A stretch of DNA of 64,000 nt from Acidobacteriota bacterium. GTDB taxonomy: Bacteria; Acidobacteriota; Vicinamibacteria; Vicinamibacterales; UBA2999. Within the stretch, counting starts at the first letter, position 1. Every line of letters starts with the position of its first letter. This document shows, one piece after another, positions 8,489 to 17,475 of the stretch. The stretch covers positions 62,001 through 126,000 of the forward strand of contig VFZN01000002.1 of assembly GCA_016871195.1 (NCBI GenBank), in the 5' to 3' direction. The translations under genes were made by a program, and so were the position numbers. Below the pieces are notes generated by a model, which was not told where the DNA came from, did no database searches, and saw only the letters and a program-made list of their open reading frames with translations.

Positions 8489-9542
8489 GCCCCGTGTACC
8501 GCTCGCCGTCCTGCCGACGCCCATCACCGACGCGGTGCGGCTGCGCGAGGCTCTGGGGGGCCCGGCACGCAGCCCCCGCATTCTGATCAAGCGGGACGAC
8601 CTGACCGGGCTCGGGCTCGGGGGCAACAAGGCGCGCAAGCTCGAGTATCTGGTGGCCGATGCCCTGGCCGCCGGGGCACACACGTTGATCACCACCGGGG
8701 CCGTGCAGTCGAATCACGCACGAATGACAGCGGCGGCGGCCCGCATCGCCGGCCTCCGGTGCATCCTCGTGCTCACCGCACACAGCGAGGCACCGGCCCT
8801 CGAAGGCAACTTCCTGCTCGATCACCTGTTCGGCGCCGAGATCCGTCTGGTACCGTCCACCGATCCCATGCTGGCGGTGGGCGATGATGCCCCGGTGGTG
8901 GCGCAGGCGGTGGCCGACGAGCAGGCCGCCGGGCGCGTGCCGTATGTGATTCCGGTGGGTGGCTCGAGTCCGGTGGGCACGCTCGGCTATGTGCAGGGCA
9001 CGGCCGAACTGGTGGCCCAGTTGCAGGCCCTGCAGATTGCGCCGTCGCGCCTCTACTACGCCAGCGGGTCACGAGGCACACAAGCAGGCCTCACGCTGGG
9101 GGCAAAGCTGAGCGACGCACCCTATCGTCTCTGGGGCGTGGCGGTCAGTGCCGGTGAACCCGAAAAAATTGAACGCGCCAGACGCGCGGCGAACGATGCG
9201 GCAGCACTGCTCGGCGTGGACACCCGCGTGACGCACGAGGATCTGTTCACCGAACAGGGCTTCATCGGCGAGGGTTACGGTATTCCCACCGCCGAGGGAC
9301 TCGACGCGATCGAGCTCCTCGCACAGACCGAAGCCATCCTGCTCGACCCGTGCTACACGTCCAAGGGGTGTGCGGCCCTGCTGCGGCACATCCGCCAGGG
9401 CGCGATCGGCCCGGACGAGACGGTGGTGTTCCTGCATACCGGCGGCGCCCCGGCGCTCTTCACGTCGCGCTATCGGCAACAGCGTGCTGAGACCGCAGCC
9501 GCAGGCAGGCCGACCGCGGACGAGTCCACGGGACCGCGTTAG
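8478..9542 (+). CDS. D-cysteine desulfhydrase / ACC deaminase family PLP enzyme
   Basis: Fold-type II PLP enzyme of the 1-aminocyclopropane-1-carboxylate deaminase/D-cysteine desulfhydrase family, 354 aa. The PLP lysine is Lys51 in LGLGGNKARKLEYL, followed by the QSNHARMTAAAA motif. The conserved IPVGGSSPVGTLGYV and LDPCYTSKG segments are also present. Members degrade D-cysteine or release ammonia from small amino acids; sequence alone does not separate them. The start at 8478 has GGAAAGG upstream, lying inside the amidohydrolase 3' end (11-base overlap, translational coupling). The stop overlaps the convergent lysE-type gene by 4 bases. Confidence 0.88.
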   Translation: MDHRPRVPLAVLPTPITDAVRLREALGGPARSPRILIKRDDLTGLGLGGNKARKLEYLVADALAAGAHTLITTGAVQSNHARMTAAAARIAGLRCILVLTAHSEAPALEGNFLLDHLFGAEIRLVPSTDPMLAVGDDAPVVAQAVADEQAAGRVPYVIPVGGSSPVGTLGYVQGTAELVAQLQALQIAPSRLYYASGSRGTQAGLTLGAKLSDAPYRLWGVAVSAGEPEKIERARRAANDAAALLGVDTRVTHEDLFTEQGFIGEGYGIPTAEGLDAIELLAQTEAILLDPCYTSKGCAALLRHIRQGAIGPDETVVFLHTGGAPALFTSRYRQQRAETAAAGRPTADESTGPR

Positions 9543-10189
9543 GGCAGCAGCTCAGCCCCGACACGCCACGAGAGCCACAGCATCGCGGTGCCGGTCAGCA
9601 CATCGAGTGTGCGGCCCACGTCCCTGCGGGCCACGATGCGTCGCAGCCCGTGGAAGGCCATCACCCAGGCCGAGTGGCACGCGAAGGCCATCGACACGTG
9701 CGACACCGCCAGCAGCGCATAGTAGCCGCGCGGCGGATTCGGGGGCACAAAGGTCGGCACGACCGCGAGATAGAAGCTGATGATGGCCGGGTTGAGCAGG
9801 TTGACGCCCACGGCCTCGAGAAAAGCCGTGCGATGCGGCCGGTCGGCACCCGCCGATGACACCTGGCGATCGGTGTCGAGCACCGCCGGGGCCAGCGTCC
9901 ACGACTGCGCCACGCGACGCAGGCTCGACACACCCAGCCACGCCAGATACAGCGCGCCTCCAAGCCTGATGACCGACAGCACGAACGGCCAGCGACCGAC
10001 GGCGACCCACAGCCCGAGCCCGGCGAGAGAGGCATGGGTCGCATTGGCCGCCGCAGCGCCGAACGCGGCGGCCAGTCCTGTGCGGTGTCCGCCGGCCAGT
10101 GTCTGGCGCACCACCACGGCGGTCGTGGCCCCCGGTGTCAGCACCAGCAGGGCCGTCACGCTCAGATAGGCCAGCAGCAGCGGCGTCAC
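9539..10189 (-). CDS. LysE/RhtB family amino acid exporter
   Basis: A 216-aa inner-membrane protein with about six hydrophobic helices. The N-terminus is typical of LysE/RhtB: LTPGATTAVVVRQTLAGGHRTGL, then ALYLAWLG and a late NPAIISFYLAVVPTF block corresponding to the family NPK segment. Predicted role is export of an amino acid or related metabolite. GTG at 10189 overlaps the ctaA stop (GTGA) with GGAGG a few bases upstream, so it is translated with ctaA. Confidence 0.85.
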   Translation of the reverse strand: MTPLLLAYLSVTALLVLTPGATTAVVVRQTLAGGHRTGLAAAFGAAAANATHASLAGLGLWVAVGRWPFVLSVIRLGGALYLAWLGVSSLRRVAQSWTLAPAVLDTDRQVSSAGADRPHRTAFLEAVGVNLLNPAIISFYLAVVPTFVPPNPPRGYYALLAVSHVSMAFACHSAWVMAFHGLRRIVARRDVGRTLDVLTGTAMLWLSWRVGAELLP

Positions 10190-11145
10190 CACGCCTCCGG
10201 GGCCGCCTCCCAGCGCACGACCAGCCACTGCACCAGCTGGGCGCCCATCAGCAGGCTCGCCAGGCTCAGGTGCAGCACCTGGGGTGCCGGCTGCAGCGCC
10301 ACGTAGGCCAGGCCGGCACCGAGCAGCGTCTGTGCCACGGCGAGGCCCACGACAATGTGCGTCCAGCGACGCACGAGTCGTTCATGCGTGTGGCGAGACC
10401 ACACGACCAGCAGCGACACCAGCGTCATCGATACCACGCCGAGTGAGAGCACGCGGTGGGCCCCGTCCCACCATCCCACCGTCGACAGCACCACGGCCCG
10501 TGCCACTCCGGCATCGAGTCCGTCATCGACGGCACCGCGCACCTGCGTCCCGAGCGCCACCTGCACATACGTCAGGACGATGGTGGCGGCAATGGTGAGG
10601 GCCAGCGTGCGGCGGTGTGCCGCCTCTTCGGGAGGCAGCGCGGCAGACGCGGCCTGCGGCCGACGGTACCAGGCGTAGGCCGTGGCGTACAGCAGCAGCT
10701 GCACGATCACGATGGCCACCACGAGGTGGGCGGTCACAATCCACGGGGCCAGCTCATGTGCGACCACGCGTCCGCCGAGCCAGCCCTCATAGCCGGTCAG
10801 CAGCAGTGCCGCCACCGACGGCCACCGGATGTGCCCTTCGCGACGGTGGTGTCGCCACGCGGACAGAACCGTGCCGAAGATGAAGAAGCCGACCGTCACG
10901 CCGAGCAGGCGATTGAGGTATTCGGTCCACATGAGCGTGGCATTGAACTGGTCGGCGGAAAACTGCGGCGGCAGCGCCTCGACCGACATCGGGGGAATCC
11001 ACGAGCCGAAACAGCGCGGCCAGTCGGGACAGCCGAGTCCGGCGCCCGAGGCCCTGACGAGGCTGCCCACCAGAATCAGCGCGTAGGTGAGCGCGGTCGT
11101 CCACAGTGCCAGCCGCATGAAGGGGGTGCGTGTCGTGCCAGCCAT
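10186..11145 (-). CDS. ctaA: Heme A synthase (COX15/CtaA)
   Basis: Converts heme O to heme A for aa3-type cytochrome oxidase in the inner membrane. The protein has ~8 hydrophobic helices, the N-terminal signature VGSLVRASGAGLGCPDWPRCFG, and conserved His residues in EYLNRLLG, VAHELAPW/TAHLVVA and DGAHRVLSLG. At 319 aa it is full length. The start at 11145 gives the normal short N-terminus; GATAAT lies 9 bases upstream, so the mRNA would have almost no leader. Implies an aerobic respiratory chain. The heme O synthase gene is not in the window. Confidence 0.93.
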   Translation of the reverse strand: MAGTTRTPFMRLALWTTALTYALILVGSLVRASGAGLGCPDWPRCFGSWIPPMSVEALPPQFSADQFNATLMWTEYLNRLLGVTVGFFIFGTVLSAWRHHRREGHIRWPSVAALLLTGYEGWLGGRVVAHELAPWIVTAHLVVAIVIVQLLLYATAYAWYRRPQAASAALPPEEAAHRRTLALTIAATIVLTYVQVALGTQVRGAVDDGLDAGVARAVVLSTVGWWDGAHRVLSLGVVSMTLVSLLVVWSRHTHERLVRRWTHIVVGLAVAQTLLGAGLAYVALQPAPQVLHLSLASLLMGAQLVQWLVVRWEAAPEAW

Positions 11146-11212
11146 CGCCCATCGATTATCCCCTGCCGGGCCTTCTGCTAGCATGGCGCCACCCTTTCAA
11201 GGAGTCTCCCCG

Positions 11213-12325
11213 ATGTCGACCCCGCTGACTCGTCGCCAGTTCGTGCAGACCGGTGCTGCCGCCGGCGCTGCGCTGACCGCCTCCACCCGACTGTTCGGTC
11301 AGGCCCCCGCCGTGCAGACCGGCATCAAGCCCGTCGTCATTGCCTCCGATAACGGCAATGTCTACCGCAATGGCGGGCCGAAGACCGGCGTGCAGCTGGC
11401 CTTCGACCTCATGACCGGCGGCACCGATGTGCTCGACGCGCTCATCGCCGGCGTCAATCTCTGCGAGCTCGACCCGGGAGACACCAGCGTTGGCTACGGT
11501 GGCCTGCCGAATGCCGATGGTGTGGTGCAGCTCGATTCGTGCTGCATGCACGGCCCCCGGAAGCAGGCCGGTGGCGTCTCGGGCATCGAGGGCGTCCGCA
11601 CGCCGTCGCTGGTGGCGCGCGCCGTGATGGATCAGACCGACCATCACCTGCTGACGGGTACTGGCGCGCAGGAGTTTGCACGGCGCCTCGGCTTCACCGT
11701 CGAAGGCGACCTCAATACGCCAACCTCGCGGAAGCTGTGGCTCGAGTGGAAGCGGCGCGTCGATCCCCAGCACTATCTCGACCCCGCACGACGCGGCGAC
11801 GCCGCGCTGGTCGCCGGCCTGTCGATGGTGCGCGACGGTCTCATCGATCCCAATCATTTCTGGGGCACGATCAACTGCGACGGCATCAACTCGCGCGGCG
11901 AGATCTGCGGCGTGACGACGACAAGCGGCATGGCGTGGAAGATTCCCGGGCGCGTGGGCGACTCGCCCATTCTCGGGGCCGGCCTCTATGTCGACGGCGA
12001 CGTCGGTGCCGCAGGATCGACCGGGCGTGGTGAGGCCAACCTCTACAACCTCTCGTCGTTCCTCATCGTCGAGCAGATGCGTCAGGGTCGATCTCCGAAG
12101 GATGCGGCCATGGAGGCGCTGCGGCGCGTGCAGAAGAACACCGTGGAGAAGCGGCTGCTGAACAGTCGCGGCCTGCCGAACTTCGGGCTCAACTTTTATG
12201 TGCTCAATACGCGTGGCCAGTGGGCAGCCGTGTCGATGTATCCCTCGAAGTTTGCCCTGTGCACCGAGAACGGTCCGCAGACGCTCGACACCGAACCGTT
12301 GTTCACCGGCGACCCGCTCGCGTGA
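11213..12325 (+). CDS. N4-(beta-N-acetylglucosaminyl)-L-asparaginase (isoaspartyl peptidase/asparaginase-like)
   Basis: N-terminal nucleophile hydrolase of the glycosylasparaginase type, which cleaves the GlcNAc-Asn bond of glycopeptides. A twin-arginine signal (LTRRQFVQTG) indicates export after folding. The mature part contains DVLDALIAGVNLCELDP, NADGVVQLD and MHGP. The likely autoproteolysis site is before a Thr in ICGVTTTSGMAWK, then GDSPILGAGLYVD and GSTGRGE, all typical. It is 370 aa long and starts at ATG 11213 with AAGGAG upstream. Fits the glycopeptide/peptide scavenging theme. Confidence 0.88.
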   Translation: MSTPLTRRQFVQTGAAAGAALTASTRLFGQAPAVQTGIKPVVIASDNGNVYRNGGPKTGVQLAFDLMTGGTDVLDALIAGVNLCELDPGDTSVGYGGLPNADGVVQLDSCCMHGPRKQAGGVSGIEGVRTPSLVARAVMDQTDHHLLTGTGAQEFARRLGFTVEGDLNTPTSRKLWLEWKRRVDPQHYLDPARRGDAALVAGLSMVRDGLIDPNHFWGTINCDGINSRGEICGVTTTSGMAWKIPGRVGDSPILGAGLYVDGDVGAAGSTGRGEANLYNLSSFLIVEQMRQGRSPKDAAMEALRRVQKNTVEKRLLNSRGLPNFGLNFYVLNTRGQWAAVSMYPSKFALCTENGPQTLDTEPLFTGDPLA

Positions 12326-12333
12326 TGACCGGG

Positions 12334-12357
12334 CCGGGTGCGTCACAGCGCATCCGG
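12334..12357. terminator. Hairpin between convergent genes
   Basis: Inverted repeat 12334-12342 with 12349-12357 (9 pairs, one G-U), 6-base loop, in the 38-base gap between two convergent stops; no T-run. Confidence 0.5.
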
Positions 12358-12363
12358 TCGCGA

Positions 12364-14087
12364 TCAGGGCTCCCGCCAGGCCCGTGTTTCCAGCAGGCGC
12401 CCGGCCGCCAGGTCGGCCGGGCGATCGATGGCGCGAGCGGGCAAGGCGGCGTGCCGCTGACGCACCAGCACTTCTTCCGACTGATCGAGCACCCACCACA
12501 CCTGCCAGCCGTCGCGCCGAGCGGCGGTCAGGGCGCGCTGCAGCGTGACCGTGTCGACCGCATCCCAGCGGATGATCGGCGCTGAGGTCAGGTGGCGCAT
12601 GGCGCCGCTCTGCTCGCCCGCCACCAGCACGGTGCGGCCCTCGAGTCGAGGGCGCAGTTCCTCGGCCAGGGCCGTCACGCGATTCGCCAGCGGCGTGAAC
12701 GCCCAGACCTCAAGCTGGCGTGCACGCCACGCCCCGGTGGCGAGCAGCACCGCCGCCAGTGTCAGCGTCCCGAGGGCCGCCTGGGGCCGTGTCAGTAGTG
12801 CCAGGATGCGCTGTGCCGCCCCTCCCGCTGCGGCAGCGAGCAGAGCCCACACGGGCAGCAGAAACCGCAGGTACGTCCAGCGCTCGAACGGTGCATAGAT
12901 GAGGTAGGCCGCGATCACACCCGCGGTAAAGCACACGAACGGCCACGCGTGCGATGGGCGTGCGTCATCCCCCGCAGGCAGGGCCATGCCCACGGCCACC
13001 ATCATGAGGGCGACCAGCATCGGCCACTCGGCCTCGAGCATCCACCCCGCATACAAGCCGATGTTGGTGGTGATGTAGGCAGCCGAGAACAGCTCGGCTG
13101 TTGTTCCGTAGCCCGACTGCAGAGGCGATCCATACCACTGCCACTGCAGGCCTGCGACCACAAGACCCGCCGCCACCACCCACAGGCGGCCACGCGTCGC
13201 CTGGCCCACGACGCCAGCACCCAGCATGGCAGCAGGGCGAGCGGCGCAAGGTTGGGCCTGATCAGCACGGCCAGCGCGGTCATGGCCCCGGTCTGCCCCG
13301 CATGCTGCCTGGCTGCACCGTGCCACGCCAGCGCCCACGCCGCAGCGGCAGGCACGTCGCTCATCACGCCGAGGGACTGATGCCACACGGTTGGCGAGGC
13401 GACGATCAGTGCGGCTGCCACGGCGCCGCCCGCGGCGCCTCCGGTCGTGCGTCCCAGAGCACCGGCCATCAGCACCAGCACCGCCGCCGCGCCGGCGGTC
13501 ACCAGTCGCGCCGCGGCATCACCGCCAATCGCCCACAGTGGAGCCATCAGCAGCGGCAGCCCTGCCGCATACGTCGGCACCTGCGCTGCGGGCATCAGTG
13601 CGGGGCGCCATCCCAGCGGCACACTCACCATGGGCACAGCGGGCCACTCCGGAATGCGCACCAGGTCATCAGCAAGATACAGATGTCCGTGGGCCCACAG
13701 GGCTGCCTGACTGAGATAGCCCGAGGCATCGGCCCCGGCGGGTGACGCCGTACCGAGCGACCACGTGCCGATCAGCATGCCGAGGGCCAACAGCTTCGGC
13801 AGGTGAACCAGGTGCCGGTCGAGTGTGTCGCCGCACATGTCGACATCACGTCGTACGGCACCGGCGCGGACCGCCAGCGTCATCCACAGCAGCACAAGGC
13901 CGCCGGCCACCCACAACGCGCCACGCGGCGAGCGCATCGACAGCCGCAGGCCCAGCAGCACGCCGGCCCCGCCGCCAGTGGTCGCGACCGTCAGCGCCGT
14001 CAGCAGTGCGACCAGCGCGGCCGCCAGCAGCCCCCTGCGCCAGCGATCAGCGCGGAGGAATCGTCCAGAAGAAGATGCGTCGGCCAT
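12364..14087 (-). pseudogene. Membrane glycosyltransferase (GT39-like) gene broken by a frameshift
   Basis: Two minus-strand frames make one protein. The N-terminal half (14087 to ~13200) has repeated hydrophobic helices and a DASGYLSQAALWAHG segment as in PMT/GT39-type membrane transferases, ending LIRPNLAPLALLP. The C-terminal half (from ~13230 to 12364) resumes with QWYGSPLQSGYG, a typical GT39-like continuation, more helices and a soluble tail. Joined, they give ~574 aa, a normal family length. The switch falls around 13190-13230, near a G/C run (plus-strand CCC about 13204-13207), so a one-base indel or sequencing error is equally possible. Last gene of the minus-strand operon; its start overlaps the methyltransferase by 41 bases. 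Confidence 0.75.
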
Positions 14088-14610
14088 CGACGGTCAGCGT
14101 CTGCTCCGGCTCCCACGCGCCCATGCGGAAGGCATGCGACACGATGCGCGTGCCTGGTTTCAGTTCACGGCGCAGCTTCGGCAGCAGGCGCTCGTTGATC
14201 GAATCGAGCAGATAGACGGTGACCACGGTCGCTTCGCCGAGCGGTTGCTGAAACAGGTCGCCCTGCACCGTCCGCACCTTGTCGCCGACGCCACTGCGGG
14301 CGATGTGTTCGTCGGCTTCGCGAATGCGCTCGGGATCGATGTCGATGCACACCCCGCGCGCCCCGAACTTCTTCGCCGCGGTGACCGGAATGCGCCCATC
14401 GCCGCAGCCGAGGTCGTACACCACATCGGCGCTGGTGACCTTCGCCAGCTGCAGCATGGCGTCCACCACGGCCATCGGTGTCGGCACGTAGATCACATCG
14501 GGCCGTTCAGGCGTGGCCGTCTGCGCGTGCGCCTGTGCGGCAGGCAACATCGACGCCGCCAGCAGCCAGGTCGCCACGAATGGCATCGGCATCAGGGAAC
14601 GCATGGTCAT
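14047..14610 (-). CDS. Exported SAM-dependent methyltransferase
   Basis: A 187-aa class I methyltransferase. The SAM-binding motif VVYDLGCGDGRIPV is followed by the acidic end of strand 2 (CIDIDPERI) and the motif VQGDLFQQ. An N-terminal hydrophobic segment ending AQAHAQ looks like a signal peptide, unusual for a SAM enzyme. Acidobacterial relatives often have this layout, and the substrate is unknown. The start ATG overlaps the exonuclease stop (ATGA at 14607-14610), indicating coupled translation. Confidence 0.85.
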   Translation of the reverse strand: MTMRSLMPMPFVATWLLAASMLPAAQAHAQTATPERPDVIYVPTPMAVVDAMLQLAKVTSADVVYDLGCGDGRIPVTAAKKFGARGVCIDIDPERIREADEHIARSGVGDKVRTVQGDLFQQPLGEATVVTVYLLDSINERLLPKLRRELKPGTRIVSHAFRMGAWEPEQTLTVDGRRIFFWTIPPR

Positions 14611-15410
14611 GACTCTGCTCCTGCAGCCGTGGGGTCGTGCGGCTCGCCGAGCGTCAGGGTCACCACCAGCGGCCCGTGATCGCTCGACCCGGTCTCGCGC
14701 AGCACGTCGCTGCGCGTGGCCAGTGCGGCCAGTTCCTGCGAGGCCAGCACATAGTCGATGCGCCAGCCGATGTTGCGCAGCTTCATCTGTCGCCAGGGCG
14801 GCCACCAGGTAAACAGCGCGTCGTTGTCGGGGTCGAGCGCACGACCGACGTCCACGAGTGCGTCGCTGAGCAGGGCCTCTATCAACCCGCGCTCGTCGGT
14901 GCGCGTGCCGATCTGCTGCGGGCGACGTTCCTTCGGGTGAATGTCGCGGTCGGTGCGCGCCACATTGAGATCGCCGCACAGCAGCACCGGACCCGCCTGT
15001 CGCCGGGTCTCGGCGGCCCAGGCCTGCAGGTCGCCGAGGAACCGCAGCTTGGCGTCATAGTCCTTCCCGCCATTGGGCACATACACCGACGCCAGCGTCA
15101 CCAGATGCGGCCCGATCGGCACCTGTGCGGTGACGATGCGCGTTTCGAAATCACAGGCGGGCACGTGCCAGCGCGGAGAGGTGGCGACGATCGACTTGCG
15201 GATCATCAGGGCGACGCCCGAATAGCCCTTGTGCCCGTGCCACACCGACCAGTACTCGGGATGGTGACGCAACGGTTCCGGCACCTGGTCGGGCTCGGCC
15301 TTCAGTTCCTGCAGGCAGACCAAATCGGGGCGCACGTCCGTCAGCCAGGCATCGACATCAGCCAGGCGCGCCCGCACGCCGTTCACGTTCCACGTGGCGA
15401 CTGTTACCAC
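14607..15410 (-). CDS. xth: Exodeoxyribonuclease III
   Basis: AP endonuclease/3'-5' exonuclease of the ExoIII/APE1 family acting in base excision repair. 267 aa. Motifs run in order: TWNVNGVRARL, LQELKAE (metal-binding Glu), YSGVALM, CGDLNVARTDRDIHPK, WRIDYVLAS and the final SSDHGPLV with the catalytic Asp-His. The start is GTG at 15410, overlapping the preceding gene's stop by 7 bases; complete. Confidence 0.95.
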   Translation of the reverse strand: MVTVATWNVNGVRARLADVDAWLTDVRPDLVCLQELKAEPDQVPEPLRHHPEYWSVWHGHKGYSGVALMIRKSIVATSPRWHVPACDFETRIVTAQVPIGPHLVTLASVYVPNGGKDYDAKLRFLGDLQAWAAETRRQAGPVLLCGDLNVARTDRDIHPKERRPQQIGTRTDERGLIEALLSDALVDVGRALDPDNDALFTWWPPWRQMKLRNIGWRIDYVLASQELAALATRSDVLRETGSSDHGPLVVTLTLGEPHDPTAAGAES

Positions 15411-16486
15411 GGCAGCGGTCCCGGTGCGTCGGGGGTGCGTCCGTCAAGCTCATCGTAGGCGCGATAGACGCCGTGGCTGAGGATGCCTGCTTCCCGAATC
15501 GTCGGATAGTGCTCGGCGTGCGACCGGAGGTCGATGCGCCGTGCCGCTTCCTCGGCACTGAGGCCCTCGGCGTGCAGCCGACGCACCTGCGCGAGGAAGT
15601 CACGGAGGTAGGCCTGGAAGTGGTCGATGCGTGCCTTTCCGGTCAATGCATCGCCATGCCCGGGCAGCACGGTCTCGAAGTCGAGCCCGCGCAGCGCATC
15701 AAGCGTCGTCAGCCAGTCGGCAAAGTAGCCGTCACCGAGATAGGCGGGCCCGGCCGTGAGCAGGTCTCCAGTCGCCACCAGGCGCTCGCGCGGCAGGTAG
15801 ACCACGAGGTCACCACCCGTGTGCCCGCGGCCCAGAAAGCGCAGGTGGATTTCGCGCGACCCGCGCGTCAGCACGAGGCGATCGCGCACGACGGTGGTGG
15901 GCGGCGTCGGCACAACCGCTCTGGTGGCGTCCAGATAGCGCTCCTGCGAGACCAGCTGCTGCTGCAGCGTGGCGCGGTCGGGGCCCTCGGGCGTCTGCGC
16001 GATGCGCGTGCGCAGCTGCTCTACCTGAGCCGGCAGCCCCCCGATGAACATGTCATACGACCGGCCCCGCATCGATGCTCCGCTGGCCAGCATGCGGCGC
16101 GTGAAATCGTGGCCGATGATCTCGACGCCGGAGCCATAGACCTGATTGCCGTGCGCATGATCCCAGTGGAAGTGCGTATTGATGACCACACGCACCGGCT
16201 TGGTGGTCAGGCGCCGTACCTGCCGCTGCAGCGCCTCGGCAGCCGCAGGCGTGCTGTGCGAATCAACCAGCACCACGTCATCCTCGTTGATGATGACGAC
16301 CGCGTTGCTGCCGACGGGCATCACGCCGGTGCCCACAGCGTGATACACGCCCTCTGCCACCCGCGTCAGTCGAAACGCGTCGCTCGCGGCAGACGGTTCC
16401 TGTGACTGCGGACGGGCCATCACACTGGTCGCCAGCACACCAGCCGCCAGCAGCGGCATCAGGGAACGAAAGGTCACGCCGCTCAT
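15404..16486 (-). CDS. Exported MBL-fold metallo-hydrolase
   Basis: Metallo-beta-lactamase-fold hydrolase, 360 aa, with a signal peptide (MSGVTFRSLMPLLAAGVLATSVMA). The zinc ligands are in NTHFHWDHAHGN; later ligands appear in FLGRGHTGGDLVVY and VLPGHGDA. The central insertion resembles class B3/SoxH-like exported hydrolases. The substrate is unknown. The ATG overlaps the upstream stop (ATGA, 16483-16486). Confidence 0.9.
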   Translation of the reverse strand: MSGVTFRSLMPLLAAGVLATSVMARPQSQEPSAASDAFRLTRVAEGVYHAVGTGVMPVGSNAVVIINEDDVVLVDSHSTPAAAEALQRQVRRLTTKPVRVVINTHFHWDHAHGNQVYGSGVEIIGHDFTRRMLASGASMRGRSYDMFIGGLPAQVEQLRTRIAQTPEGPDRATLQQQLVSQERYLDATRAVVPTPPTTVVRDRLVLTRGSREIHLRFLGRGHTGGDLVVYLPRERLVATGDLLTAGPAYLGDGYFADWLTTLDALRGLDFETVLPGHGDALTGKARIDHFQAYLRDFLAQVRRLHAEGLSAEEAARRIDLRSHAEHYPTIREAGILSHGVYRAYDELDGRTPDAPGPLPW

Positions 16487-17475
16487 GATAGAGTGTTCGC
16501 CGCTAGGTCAGCCAATGCGCGCAGGTCGGCATGGTGCAGCAGCAGCAGATCGGCCTGCCTGATCGCCCGCGTCAGTCGTGCCTGTGTGAGCGGCGCCTGC
16601 TCGGAGCCGCAGATCCGCGCCACTTCCCCCTGCAACACGTTCCGCGCCTGGGCCACCGAGGCGTCGACGAGCGCGACGCCCTCGCCGAGATGCAGCGCCC
16701 ACGACGCCACGACCCTGGCTGCCAGGTAGCGGCCGATCACGGTGTGCCAGGTGTGCCATCCAGTGAGGCCCCATCGCACCCAGGCCCCGGTCAGGTCAGC
16801 AGGCACGTACCACGCCGGCAGACCCGCCGGCACCGTGGCATACACAGCCGCGAGCGCAGCCGCATCAGGAGTCGGTGGCGTCTCGCACGCCGAGGCCGCC
16901 CACCGCCGCACGGCCTGCTGCTCCCACGCAGACACCTCGTTCCACTCCATGAGCCTCGGAGTACCCGCCCCCCCGGCGACCGGAGGCAGCGCCTCGCGCG
17001 CGTCGAGTCCCTCGGGCAGTCGTCCGTCGGGCAGCACAGGGTCGCCAGCGACAATCTCGAGCGACGCGTCTCGACTGAACAGAAGCGCCGCGGCCGTCGG
17101 GCAATAGTGCGACAGCGACACGTGCACGCCCCGCGGGTCGACCACCACGACAAAGGGAAAGTGCTCGCACGAGACCGGACGCGCGTCATGGACCAGGCAT
17201 CCGCGCCCCTGCGCGTGGAAGACGCACGCGCCGTCGGTGCGCTGCGCCAGCACACCGGCCACCTCATCCGGCGCCCCGCCCGGGGCCGGGGTCAGCCAGG
17301 TGATGCGCGTAGTGGTCAACGCCTCCGCACGCGCCGCCAGCCGCGGCTGCCGATGGCGTTCGACCGGAATAGCCCAGCCCGAGGTGCAGCAGACGCCGGA
17401 GTGTCCACACGCATACGCGGCGTGCAGCGCAAGCCGGAACGTCTGCACAGCCGCGTCAGGGCGTCGGTCGCACAC
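16483..17475 (-). CDS. Cys-cluster (YkgJ-like) metal-binding protein
   Basis: A 330-aa cytoplasmic-looking protein. The first ~120 residues contain a CxxxxxCC cluster (CGHSGVCC), then CVFHAQGRGCLVHDARPVSCEHFPF, the spacing seen in YkgJ/'zinc- or iron-chelating' domain proteins (UPF0153). The remaining ~200 residues are helical with no family I recognise. A metal-cofactor role is suggested, with no specific pathway. The GTG start at 17475 overlaps the M49 gene by 20 bases; alternative starts exist further in. Second gene of the six-gene operon. Confidence 0.8.
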   Translation of the reverse strand: MCDRRPDAAVQTFRLALHAAYACGHSGVCCTSGWAIPVERHRQPRLAARAEALTTTRITWLTPAPGGAPDEVAGVLAQRTDGACVFHAQGRGCLVHDARPVSCEHFPFVVVVDPRGVHVSLSHYCPTAAALLFSRDASLEIVAGDPVLPDGRLPEGLDAREALPPVAGGAGTPRLMEWNEVSAWEQQAVRRWAASACETPPTPDAAALAAVYATVPAGLPAWYVPADLTGAWVRWGLTGWHTWHTVIGRYLAARVVASWALHLGEGVALVDASVAQARNVLQGEVARICGSEQAPLTQARLTRAIRQADLLLLHHADLRALADLAANTLS

